Positions 22,915 to 34,900 of a stretch of DNA of 64,000 nt are shown here, in pieces. The notes beneath the pieces were generated by a model. The model saw nothing but the letters and a program-made list of their open reading frames with translations. It was not told the DNA's origin and searched no databases. Position numbers and translations under genes: made by a program. This DNA comes from Podospora pseudoanserina (lineage: Eukaryota; Ascomycota; Sordariomycetes; Sordariales; Podosporaceae), in NCBI RefSeq assembly GCF_035222485.1, contig NW_026946671.1, positions 310,001-374,000 of the forward strand, in the 5' to 3' direction. Each line of letters starts with the position of its first letter. Position 1 is the first letter of the stretch.

Positions 22915-24596
22915 GAGACTTCCAAATGACTGAAGGCTTTCAGTGCTTACTCTGATGTGCAACAGCATTTACAAATCAATATCCGGCCACTTCTTTGCTT
23001 GTAGTAAACCACCAGCTGTAACAGATTTCAAGCAGTTTTCCGGCTTGGCTTCAGTCAGTAGTTTCCGTATAAAGCAGGTAGTGATCAGCCCTGGCAGCCC
23101 CCTGAATAGACTACTCCATAAGGAAAGTCACAACAACTCTGTCTCACTTAACCTTATCCAAACTCAACTGCCGACCTTCTCGAAGCCTTCGCTGCAACGA
23201 AACTCGGCCGGTCATCAAGGTTCAAACATCACCACCTTCTCACCTCAGATCCCGCCTATTCCTCCCCGATCCTCTCAACCCCTACCCATGCACACTGTTG
23301 GTATGCAACGAGAATAATCAGGCTTACTCCCCCCTCTTGGCGGCCTGATATTTTCTCTTGGTACTGCCGAAGAGCACACGTACACACACACCACCTGATA
23401 TTGTCGTGATAGGTCTCCCCAAAGAGGCAGTCTGTCAACTATGCTTTATCAGCGGGTATAAACGGATGGACTCGGTCAACCAAAGCAGAAGGACGATAAC
23501 ATCAAAACATGTTCACTCTGTTATTGAATTTGGGAAAAACTCCACAAACCAATCCGAAAAATAAAAAAGTGGAGATGATGGAAATTGGAAGGTTTCGTAG
23601 AAGTCTTCTCGGACACAAAAAATGCGCATGTGGAGCCCCCTCTTCACCACTCACCGTGGTTTGCAGGAAGGCATCGAACATTTTTTTTTTTTTTTGAAAC
23701 ACGATACGACAGCCGCATGTGCGTGGGGAGGGGGAAGGGAGGGAGGTTGGTGGTATCGTCTGTTTTTGCGTTTTTCTTGCAGCCCAACGTACGTCCCTTG
23801 CCCTAGCGTCAGGCATCTGGGGTGGCATGTCGGCGGGCAAACGGACGTTTTGTTCCCATGGTGTCTGTAGCGACGAGTAGCTGCTTGATTCTTCGGTTCC
23901 TTTTGCTCGCGTAGAGGGAGGTTCGGCAGGTTCGTGGGATGGTGTAAGCGGCGGGATGTCCAGATTAGGTTTTGCGGAGGGTTGTGGGCAGGAAAGCCAA
24001 TTCTCTTGGAGTTGTTAGTTTGGGATGTCCCTCGTTGAGCCATGTCACGTTGTGTTCGTGGGGTGGATTTGGCTTGGAGGGGCAACTGGGATGGAGTTTG
24101 TTGTTTAAATGTACCTGATGGATGTGTTGTCTTGTTGGAATTGGTGATACAGAGAGTGATTTGGCTTGGGGTCACCTGATATATTGTGTCAGCGGGTGAC
24201 GTTCAAGAGGCTTTCTTCGTTGATAGGCGTTCGTCGATATCACAAGTCGGAAAGCCAAGAAGAGGGACACCAAAAAAGTCACTCACAAGCGCGCAGACGG
24301 TGCACCACCCCTGGTCGAATCGATCGTCATGGTATCGCGGACGGGCTGATGCACCCCGCATTCAAGTTTAGTCCCCACGCGTCCTGTGGCCTTTTCCGGA
24401 TTAATAACAAGCCTTTAGCTCTCGATAAGGTGTGGTATCAGCATGTGGTCTTGATTGATCGAGGTGCATATGGCGGATATGGACGATGACGGCAGATAAT
24501 TCCGTCCGGTTTGATCCTATCGCCGACAGACTGTGAAGCTGGAAGAAAAAACATCGCCATCTCAAACGAGCGTCCGAGGATGCCGAAATGGTCGTG

Positions 24597-24667
24597 GATT
24601 TGATGGGGAAATCAAATCCCCGAAATCTAGAAGGTGGAGTTTCGGGGTTCGACTCTTCTTCGAGAAG
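24597..24667. other. Three consecutive small hairpins
   Basis: Perfect inverted repeats are visible at 24,597-24,618 (8-bp stem, 6-base loop), 24,618-24,647 (CCCCGAAA pairing TTTCGGGG) and 24,655-24,667 (CTTCT/AGAAG around TCG). A GGTTCGACTC word between the second and third hairpins resembles a tRNA B box, but the flanks do not fold as a tRNA. This could be part of an unrecognised structured RNA or chance. Confidence 0.35.
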
Positions 24668-26441
24668 GTTTTGGCTGCCGAGGCACCTGGGGCACCCCGG
24701 GCAGCTTATTCGACGACCCCGTTGTAACATCGTGTCCATTTGCCCTATGGAATAAAATGCCATACCAGACCATCCAGTTGTCCAAACTGCCAAAAACAGG
24801 CTCAAGTTGTTAGACGAGGGAGCAGTTGATGAGGAGTCACCAAAAGATAATCATGTGTGCCCAGTGATTAAGCAAGCCCGAGATAGGAAGGCGGGCTGCT
24901 AGAGAGGCTGATCGTCTTGGCAGACGTGGGAGTTCTCTGTGTTACACACCACGACGGCGTGTGTGTAAATTCAAGAAGCCCACGTCTGGAGATATCTATC
25001 CGTGAAGTTGTCTATTATGTGCAGGTTGATGTCGTTGTATGCATATTAAAACGACGTTTCACGAAGCTTTTTGCCTTCCGGCGAGGTTCGAAATCCGATC
25101 AGTGTTATCGCCAGTTATTTTCCGAAGAGACCATCAATACTTCTTATCTATGATGTCTCACCGCCTGCCGTGGCAGCCTTCACGATGCGGTGAGCCTTGA
25201 TCCTTATCAATGACATGTAGCTGGTAGAAATATGTATAATTGGTGCCCTGCTCTCCCAGCCGTCTGCTGTCGTTTGTGACGGAAGTTGTACGAAACCCCC
25301 ACATCCGTGAACAGGTGGAATTGTCAGCGGTGAGTGAGGCGTTCCGAGCGGTGCCTGTGTGCCTGTCTGACCACAGCTGCTGGCTTGTGTGCTTCAGAAT
25401 GCGCCCGCTACGTCGACCCCCTTGGTTTTGGGTGATGTTGGGGTTGCCCAGCGATCTCTATTCAAAAAGTGTGGGTGTGACCTCCTCCGTATCTTGGAGT
25501 GCTTGGGCATGCGTGGGCAGCAAACCAGCAAACACAACACCCGACCCGGGCAGGCAGTTCCCAACTGGAAACGGTCCTTATCAGGGACTCCACCACCGCT
25601 GCCGCCAGCCATCTGACAACCGCCGCCGTGCTAATACCTGAGAGTATATAACAAGCCGCAGCCCGCCACGCGTTTCAACCTAGTTGTCTTTCTACCTATG
25701 TTTGATCATATACAGACCGAAGAAAAACACATACGGATATCTCGCTCAATCTACACCTCCGAATACTGCATCTGCTAGAAAGTTTGTAATCGAAGCCTGT
25801 CCATTTTCGGCAACTACCTTAGACTCAGGGACCCGTTCGATATTCCCCAGAAGACCGGGGACCACGCTTGCATAACACCCACCTGAGCCAACCTGCATCC
25901 ATCTGCCGCCCCTCAGCTTGTCCACACAGTGACGACAGAAAGCTTTTATCTCAAAACCGCCAACTTTCGATCCCAACGGCTCGACATCCCGCCGGCTCCG
26001 CAGCCTTTGAGCCAAATCACCGTTGCACCGCAAATTCAAGTCCCGGCTTGGTAATATCTCTTGATTCCTGGGGGACGGAACGTTGGAGCGCAAGCCTCCG
26101 AAGAAAAGCAGCAGCTAGGGTCCAAGGCACTCAAGACAGTGGATCTTTGGGCCTTCTCGTTACGTACTTTTACGTACTCGTTTCGCTGCTGGCACGCGAG
26201 ACATTGGACCGCATCACAGGGTCTCCCGTGTGTCGTGGCATCCAGCGCTGACAAGCCCTGGAATTCGCTGGCCTTCTGTTGGTCGCCGACCACAGGGCAG
26301 CAGGTCAGTTCCTGAATACGGTCTAGCCGGGAATGCCCTGCGAAGCCGATCCGCACCGTCCGGCCAGCTGGAGTGGTACCTCGTTACCTCAGGGTCTCTT
26401 TGTCGTGTGCTATTAATGCCAAGGGCCGCCAACTCGACAGT

Positions 26442-28067
26442 ATGATGTCTGCACGTTCCTATCTTGTTTCCAGGCACGCCTCGCCGCCCCAACCTCGACC
26501 TAAATCTACACCTACACCTACACCTATTCCCACCTCCCACCTTCGATCCTCTTCTTCTGCGCCTGCGCCTACACCTACGTCCATCCGTACCATAGCTGAG
26601 GAATATGAACGCTTCCCTCAACATCCTACACCAGTCACCGTCAGCAACAGCAGCCGTGTTACCGCTCCCGCCATGCCCTCCAAGCGAAGAGAGACCAGTC
26701 GCCTTGGGTCCTCTGCCCTGAGCCCTCCTCGAACAACCACTACGATTTCTCGTCCTATAACCCCATCGACTCCTGTTCAGATTCCATCCAGACCAAAGTC
26801 TCGCGATACCCTTCGTCCCCAAAAACCACATCGCCACCATGGCGACCGAAGGCACAACTCGGCGTCGCACCGTCCCAAGGATGGACACTCACCAGATGTC
26901 ATTCCGCCATCTGTGGCTGCGCTGCTTGCCATCACGAGCATTCCACCGCCTAGGCAGACCAGGAGTGTGAGGCAGGCCAAGATGGAGAAGCGCATGACTG
27001 TTGAGTCCATCATCGAGAGAGCCCAAGAATCCGAGAAGGAACTCAGCTTGTCCTTGAGCAAGAGTCCATTAGATCTGCTGCTGATGTCACCCGAGGATCT
27101 CGAGGCGGAGTCAGACAGCATGTCTTATTGCGAGAGCTCGATGGGTTCGGTTCTGTCGACGAGGACTGTCTCTCTGGAGTCTATGCCATCTCTTTGCAAC
27201 TCTTACGCTACCGATACACTTTCTTCCTTGGAATCTCCCCGGACACCAATTAGGAGGCGGAGTGTCAAGCCTACTCGGCGTTCCTTGACCCCCGTTGCTT
27301 CCCCTCCGGAGGAGGTCTTGTCTCACCCGCTCTCATCGCCCGAGGTGGCGGTTGAGCAGTTGGATTTCAGCGTTTTTGACGAGGACAAGGCTGAAACCCA
27401 AGACAAGAAGGTTTCGCGATCGCCTTTCAAGGCAGCATTCAAGTCGAATCTGACCGCTTCGTTGCGCGCCTTGCGCCAGGCCGCCAAGTCGTTCTCGAAC
27501 CTGAACTTCACATCGATCCCACCAGAAGACTTTCTCACCAGGTCTATTCTCACCATCGACCCGCAGGTCCCTTACACTGATGAGCGCAGGCCACCTCCAC
27601 TTGAGGAAGAGCCAACCGCAGCCTTGCGTCGCTACCTCAACCCGACGACAACTGCGCGACTCGAGAAGCCGCAGTCTATCACCAATGGTCCCGCCCTACG
27701 AACATTTACGGCATCGATTCAGATGCAAACATACAAGGTCCACCGAGCGCGAAGTGGACCTTCTCCTGGCCGCTCTCCCTACCCATCAGTAGGACCATCT
27801 TCGGCATCAAACACATCGCAACAGCAACAGGTCAAGCCGACGCCCTCCGAGTACCCCATGCCTGGACCACGCCAGCGGGAAATGCGCGAGAACCCCGACT
27901 TCATCCGCATTGCTGTTATGGAGATGGCCATGCGCAAACGGGGCAAGCTGGACGACCAACGGCCGGGCCGGGCAAGGTGGGCTCTGCCGCCCCGAAAACC
28001 TAGCACGAAGCCGTACGAGGTTGGTCCGGATGGAGTTCCAGCCAGATGGGTTCCTGTCAGCTGCTGA
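26442..28067 (+). CDS. Unrecognised Ser/Pro-rich protein with conserved-looking C-terminal motif
   Basis: This is a single exon of 541 residues from the ATG at 26,442. A second ATG follows directly, and the frame upstream opens only with GTG. The N-terminal third is rich in Pro, Thr and Ser (PTPTPIP-type repeats) and probably disordered. A basic stretch with HRHHGDRRHN comes next, then helix-forming patches such as VESIIERAQESEKELSL and PLDLLLMSPEDLEAE. A segment with FKSNLTASLRALRQAAKSFS lies in the middle. The last 60 residues (PDFIRIAVMEMAMRKRGKLD through RWALPPRK to DGVPARWVPV) look strongly constrained. I believe similar C-termini occur in uncharacterised proteins of other filamentous ascomycetes, but I cannot confirm that here. 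I assign no function. Confidence 0.75.
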   Translation: MMSARSYLVSRHASPPQPRPKSTPTPTPIPTSHLRSSSSAPAPTPTSIRTIAEEYERFPQHPTPVTVSNSSRVTAPAMPSKRRETSRLGSSALSPPRTTTTISRPITPSTPVQIPSRPKSRDTLRPQKPHRHHGDRRHNSASHRPKDGHSPDVIPPSVAALLAITSIPPPRQTRSVRQAKMEKRMTVESIIERAQESEKELSLSLSKSPLDLLLMSPEDLEAESDSMSYCESSMGSVLSTRTVSLESMPSLCNSYATDTLSSLESPRTPIRRRSVKPTRRSLTPVASPPEEVLSHPLSSPEVAVEQLDFSVFDEDKAETQDKKVSRSPFKAAFKSNLTASLRALRQAAKSFSNLNFTSIPPEDFLTRSILTIDPQVPYTDERRPPPLEEEPTAALRRYLNPTTTARLEKPQSITNGPALRTFTASIQMQTYKVHRARSGPSPGRSPYPSVGPSSASNTSQQQQVKPTPSEYPMPGPRQREMRENPDFIRIAVMEMAMRKRGKLDDQRPGRARWALPPRKPSTKPYEVGPDGVPARWVPVSC

Positions 28068-31000
28068 ACACGGCGCCGCTATCGGCGCTGCTGCTGTTCT
28101 AGACGGTGGCGGCAACCAAAAATTATCTACCACGGCAGTGGCACCAACCCGCCCGATGTCATCAATGAACCGCTCCCGCGGGATGCCATCAAGGTCCACA
28201 TCACCATGCCAAGACCATACACCAACGTCTTTGGGGCTCGAAAGACCTGAATGCCGGGGGCGCAATACTTTGGCGATTGCAGTGGACCTTCTGCCCAGCC
28301 ACCGCTTCGGCTAGAATTTCAAACTCCGAAAAGCGAGCGACCATACCGACGAGCCTCCTCCACGCCTCGAATGACTCTTTGTCGGGGGGGCTGAGGGGTT
28401 TTCGGACACTTTGGAGTTTGCTGCGGCGAGCACCGCTTCGACAGACCGCCTCGGAACCCCACGCATCCCGCAGCAGCCCGATGGCTGCTGAATGGCTGGT
28501 GGCTCTCACATCTCGGGGGCTTGGCCATTGGACGACTCAACAACACAGATGCATAACGCACACGCACACGAACTTTTCTTTCTCTCTCTCTCTCTCTCTG
28601 TTTTCACAATTGCCGCATGCATAGCGACGGATTGGGGCGGTTTTTTTTTTTTTTTTTGGCACCATTGGGAGCGAGCATTATCCACCCAGCTACGACATTT
28701 TCTTTTTGCCGCCAGCAACTTGTTTTCCAACATACCAGGACCTTCAATTTTCGATTGGTTCGAAAATCCGAAAGGGTGGGAGAGGCTTGCATCATTGGCG
28801 AATTTTTTTGCTTTCTTCTCTTGAGCTTCGAGAAGCCGGTTTTTTTTTTCGGAGGGGGGCGGCATTGATGGGCATGGCATTTCATCATTCAGCAAGAGAA
28901 GAGCAGGATTTCATAACTGCATTGGGGAAGGTGTTCCGGTAATAAAGTTTAGTGGGGTGGGATCAACCACTTTTACATCACTTGCATACATCATTGTTCA
29001 TACACTACAGCTGCTGTACACACGCCAGTGGGGAGGGGAGGGGAGGGGAATAATTCTTGGATTTCTTGGACGGGGAGATAAAGCAGGCGCACTGTTTGGG
29101 AGTTTTGTGAGGGGTTGGGAGGGAAGAGGCATGGTGATGGTGTGTTGCATTGGATTGAACAACACATCAAGGTAGAGGAAGAGAATTTTAGGATGGCATG
29201 CATGCATCGCGACCTAAACGGACTTGTTGTTACAAGAACTGGGCAGCAGCGGATATTTTTGTAGTGTGTAAGAATAGTGAAGAAATATTTTCAACAACAC
29301 CTTTTTTTTTTTGTGGGGGGGGAAGGAAAGGGGATTGTTCCCCTGAGACTTTTTTAAAGTGGTCAATTGGTGAGGGCGGACAATCCGTGCCCTTGGACTT
29401 GGGACTTGTGTTACACGATCTGGAGTATGTCCTAGATGATGTGGATGGTGTCTGGGTTGTGTCACCGGGACACATGGGAGGAATCTGGGGTACATGAGAT
29501 GGACCCTGGGGTTTGGACTTTGGGGATATATTAATGTTTGAGGGGGTGGATGTTCGGTTTGGTATTGCATGGGTAAGGTGAGGATGGCGTGAGTGTCTGG
29601 GAAAGGGGAGGGAGTTAGTTGTGTTTGTAGTACGTCAGAGGATGATGTGATTCTTGGAGGGGATGAGGGAAGGGAGGGGGGGGTGTCTTGTGGCTATGGC
29701 AACAGCATCATAGACGAGATCTAGAGCTCATTTGACAGAATCGGTACAGAAGTGCTACTATGAGTCTATAGCCTTTCGTACGATGTAAACTATTAGATCT
29801 ATGTTCATGAAGCTGATGCTTACAATAGCCTCCTTTCAAAGCTTCCTCAGGTTAAGGAATTACGTTTTATAAGTTATTTCTAGGACCTCAAGTACCACAT
29901 GAATATCTGCAAAACATCATATTGCTGTCGCACTCTAGTGTGGCTCCCCTTTTATACAGCTAAAGGTTGTACCTTCCTGTCCAAAGTTAGCTCTTTCCTC
30001 TTCAGACACCCACCTGCCCACCCAAGTATCAAGAGAAGTCACAACCAGGTCGGTGCCTTCCTCCACATCCAGCACCCAGTTTAAAGGGTTACTTTTTCAA
30101 GGAAGGAGGACCTGTCTCAGATTTGCCCTTGCCTTTTTGAGATCGCGTTACTGGCGCGATCTTAAGCACAAACTTGTTATTTTCTCCCCCCAGTCTTGTC
30201 TTTCGGTCTTTATCAACAAACCAAAGACTCTTCAGCTAAGTCGAATAAATCACACTTTTTTTCTTCAACTGCGTCTTATCTTTGTTCAGGTGGTTCAACA
30301 CAAGGGCTTTACCATTGAAGGAGGGGAGACTGGGCCATACCCACATACTGTGGACAAACGGGTTGCGCTTTCAAAGGGCGAACTTGTGTTGCTATAGAAG
30401 CAATCAAGCCCTCCAACCTCGGCAACAGCAACAGCAGCACCACCAACGCCACATAGCAGCAGCAGCACCAGCACCAGCACCAGCAGCAACAACAACAGAA
30501 ACAACAGCACTATCACCATCACATCGATATCAACGCACAATCCAACTATGCCAACCTCTCAGAGCCCGCCGCTCAGGTCCGATCAACCGTTGTATTCACG
30601 TTCCGCCCTGCTTCGACAGCTCATACCAGTTCAGGACGACGGATGAAAGAATACCAACCTAGGTAGTGATATGGCCGTGAGCCAACGGTGGATAATAGCG
30701 TTCGCTCACGACGACGACATGTGGGATTTTGGAGAGGGTGCAGGAGATGCTTGATGCGGGGAGGAGCAATCGCTGTGAGTTTGAGGGAGAAGGGGCAGGG
30801 ATGATATCGTGGTCGATATCTTGAAAGCGCGGTTTAGGAGGGGGATTGACAGGATTTGTGGGATACACACCATGGTGGGCCACAGGGTGTTACTGGGCTT
30901 CCACTTCTTTTCCACCACACGAGATAGTCTCTTCCTCACACGCTTGCTCAGACTACTTGGGCCGCACGCTTCCTATCTATTACGCCGCGTTGCCTGTCAA

Positions 31001-31975
31001 CACCAAGAGGAGACGGGGCTGTGTGGGAAGTGTCAGCCAGAGACAGTGGTGATGGACCTGCCGGCCAGATGGTGTTGCAGCGCGAAAGCTGTGGTCAGGT
31101 TGGCCAGGGAGCCAACAACCCGTTCAGAGTTGGCAGAGGCGGTGCCGATTTCAATATCCGATCGACTGATACACACACGCGTCAGCGCTGGTTTCGACAG
31201 CTCGAAGCAGTCCAAATATGACGAGGGGGGAGCAGAGGAGGAGGAGGTGAAGGAGGAGAGGGGAAGGAGAGAAAAAGAAGAGGAGGAGGCATGGAAGAGG
31301 AGCAAGAGAAAAATCCTGTACGCAAATAAATGTATGGGGTTCAAAAAGGGTATAAGAGATACTTGATATAGCAATAAAGACTGAGGGTGACGATGTGAGC
31401 CGGGTGCAGGAGATGGTTGAGAGATGGGGGAGCGGGAGGGGGGTTATCGAGAGGAGGCAGAGTTGCCAGGGAGGGTCAACCAGAGGTAGCAGTGCTGAAT
31501 TTGGCAGTAGGATGGATTTCAGTGCCAATACCCTTATCAGACAGGCCAGCGTTGCAAGAGCGGGAAATACGGAGAATGGGCAAGCCTTTAAGAGTGGATA
31601 AAGCAGTTTAATCCTCTCAGGATAAACAAGTCGGGTTAGAAGACAGTTTCGAGGTATTAAGACATAGTTAAAGGGGATATAAAGACAATCACTAGGCTTT
31701 AACGGGTGGTTAATACCTCTTGAAAGATGGTCTGTGGGCTTCAAGAGATAACCCAAAAAGTGTCAAAAGATAATCAAAATGTGTCAAAGAAAGTGGATAG
31801 ACGTTCAATGATAGTCAATGGACACCGACAGAAACCTGGCACGTCTATCCTTTATCGCCACACGCATGAAATGATATAAAACACACACGAACTTCCTTCT
31901 GCATAACACCCATATGAACAACAGAACCAGGTATGCACATTTTCCATCAACTCCCTCTCCCGCAACAAACCTACA
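28068..31975. other. Gene-poor stretch of 3.9 kb between convergent genes
   Basis: No firm gene is visible. The stretch has a (TC)n microsatellite at about 28,579-28,600, a T17 run near 28,642, and several G-rich tracts. A CAG/CAA-rich segment lies at 30,417-30,520. After it, at 30,809-31,366, comes a 185-codon plus-strand frame that ends in an acidic/basic low-complexity tail and matches nothing I recognise. The Urb2 gene ends just downstream. Confidence 0.45.
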
Positions 31976-34900
31976 CTACACACCAGTCCACTTCCCAAAC
32001 CTCTCCCACCTCCTCCACAACTCCTTAAACACCACCCTCCCCCCACCATCCATCCCCTCACTCATAATCTTCAACCCCTCCTGGCTCGTAATCCTAATGA
32101 TAGCATACATCCCCTCCTTCTCCAGCACTTCCTTAATCGCGTGCGGCGGAGCAACATACTCCAGCTGGCACTTGATGTACTGCATCAACACCAAATACAT
32201 GTACTGCCCCGCATACCTCTTCGCCCTGTCCTTTTCCGATTCGAGGACAGTGTGATTTGTCTGCGCGGTGGTAGCTGCAGTGGGCTCGCAGATAAGCGTG
32301 AGGAGTCGGGAGAATCGCTGAGCGTTCTTCTCCCACTGTGGGGAGGAGTCGCACTTGGAGAGGAGTAACCGGAGAAGGTCCTGAAGGGGGGAGAGGACGA
32401 TGTGGAAGTGGCCCTCGAGGCGGTGGCGGTGACGTTTTATCACTACTTCTAGGAGGGAGCACAAAGGGAGGTAGAGTTGAGATTGGGAAGCGAGGAGGGT
32501 CTGGAAAGAGGAGGAGTTGGCGAGGAGGGAGACGCGGGAGAGGGTGAGGTCGATGTTGAACTGTTTCATTGTTGAGTGGTCGAGAAGAAACAAAAGTGTT
32601 TTGGTTGTTTGGATTATGTGCGGGAGGGTGGTGAGGGCGGGGAGGGATTTGGTGAGGATGGCGTGGGCTTGGGGGAGGTCGAATTCGGAGGAGGAAGAGG
32701 ATGGCTTAGAACCCTTAAGGTGGTGGATTAATTGGTCGATGATGAGGAGACGGCCAAGGAGTTCGTTTCGGCTGGGAGGGTTGGTGAGGAGGAGGTCTTT
32801 GAGGTAGTGGAGTTTGATGGGTTCGTCGGCGTGGCGGACTACGGCGTCGACGTATTTGCGGAGAACTGGGACTTCGATGGCGGACTTGATGACCTCGCCA
32901 GACTCGGAAATCTCCATGTCGAGCTCGATTTGGAACGGGGACTCGAGGGATTCGAGGAAGTGGTCTGCCAAGAACATGCGGATGGACCAACCAGCTTGGA
33001 TGCCTTCGTCAACTAGCTTGTCGCTAGTCTTGATGAGTGGCTTTATGGCAGAGGCGACCGCTTGCTTGACAGAATCGCGTCCCATACCGTCAAGAGCAGA
33101 CAACGCGAACAGAAGAGCCAGTAGTTTCTTTCCACGCCATCTGCCGGCTGTCACAACGGATGAAGCCATCTGGAATAGGTCATCTCCAAGGCCGCTGAAG
33201 TCCAGACCAGCCCTCTCCAGCCTTGGGGCAGTCTTGGACTCTTGGACAGTCGCGAGAAAGGCGCGCAGAAGAACGAGACGCACGACAGTATCGCCATCAG
33301 CTGCCTTCTCCTGAAGCACCGCCTTGGCATCAGAGAGGTATGTCTTCTCCCTCGAATCAAGGTTTCCGCTTGCCATTTGTCGGATAGTCAACACAGCCAG
33401 GTCGTACAGCAAAGAGAAGAGGCGCTGAACTTCGGCATCATCACCCGTCGTTGAAACAAGACCTGCCCCAACAGTTTCCAAATGGCTGAAGCTCATCCCC
33501 TCATAGAAGGTTGGCTCGTTCATTAGCTTGACCATCAAGGAGAGCACTGGCTCCCAGTAGTCTACCCCAAGTGGTCCCGCCTTGTTCGAGGCTCGTGGAA
33601 CGTGGCTGATCAACGTCTTCATCGTGGCTTCCCGCTGGCTGCGGCTAAGGGTTTCCATAGGCGCATTGAGCAGGAACAGAACAGCATCCTTGGTTGATGG
33701 TTGAAACGTCCCGGCCTCAGACTCTTCAATCACTTTGATGACGGTGTCGATCAGAGTATCTGTTGACGTTAGAATGTGTCATTAACAACAAGGCTGAGCC
33801 AGCTTACCAGTGAGCTTCTGGTTTCCAGTATCGCATTCCTTCAACAGAACTTTGCCAACTGTGGCGGCATGACGTAAACCAGCCGAGTCACCCCCAGGTG
33901 TGGGCTTGACAAGCGACAGAATGATATCTGGTACTTTGCCCGTCTTGTCAACGACCATGCTGTGAACAGTTAGCAAAGTAGCCAGAAATGAAGGTCATAG
34001 AATCCACACCTGACAAGACGAGGCTCCTCCTCGAGAATCCAAGAGATATATCGTCTCCTTGACTCGGAGCTCGCATCCTCCTCAAGTTTCCCAAGGAAGG
34101 AGCAGACCAATCTAGACGTTTCCTCCTCATCGGCACCTTCAGGATAGTTTGACAGCCAAGCAGCGACACAGCACTCGAACGCAGCAAAGGTATCCTCCCC
34201 ATCCACCCCCGACTTCTTCAAAGTCCTCTTTAGGTGTGAGTCGACCCGTGACCAAACCCGACCGGCCTCCTCAAGCGTGCCCTCAGTGAGAGTCCGGGCA
34301 GCATCACTCCAACGGCAAGCAGAGATGAGAAGGGCATCCTTCTTGGAGACCTTCTGAGCCATGATAGCATCAAAAATCTTCATGTTTGCCGCATCAATAA
34401 ATTCCTCGCGAGCAACACCCCTAGAAAGAGCCTCAAGAAGGAAAACCCTTGCCGCGCTTGCCTCTTGCTCCGACAGCCATGCTACCAACTCCGCAAGCTG
34501 ATTGGCATTGAGAGAAAATTGCACCAAAGACGCGACTGTACCCGCTAGCTCTTCTTGTGCCCACAGGGGGTCCAATTTCCCTTCGGATTTGGGAGAATCG
34601 AGGTAATGAAGCCAGGTCTTGACAAACGAAGACAAGTCGCGGGCTTGGGCATATCCTTTGGCAAGGAGGGCAATGAACTCGACAGCCACCTCCCGGTCTT
34701 CATCAGTCAAAGAATCTGAACCTTTCGTCTTTTCCAGAATCTGGTTCAGAAGCTCCTTTCCGTCCTCCGAGAGCAGAAACGCATCGGGGTTGAGTTTTAC
34801 GATGGACAAAAGTATATCCCAATCATTGTTACGCTCGCCAAGGGCAAATTCCTTGCACACCAGCCGGAGGCTCTCCGCGGAAAGAGATTCGTCTCGGTAT

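Larger units (their letters stand above)
21832..26441. other. Long gene-free stretch of 4.6 kb
   Basis: I could not support a gene here. Open frames are all below 180 codons and lack domains. The stretch contains a 20-bp tandem duplication at 22,875-22,914, a T15-type homopolymer near 23,680, and a run of three hairpins at 24,597-24,667. The distal part should contain the promoter of the gene starting at 26,442. Confidence 0.5.

Noticed and set aside
24560-24660. Possible tRNA around GGTTCGACTC
   Set aside because: The T stem does not pair and no acceptor stem closes. Kept only as a hairpin cluster.
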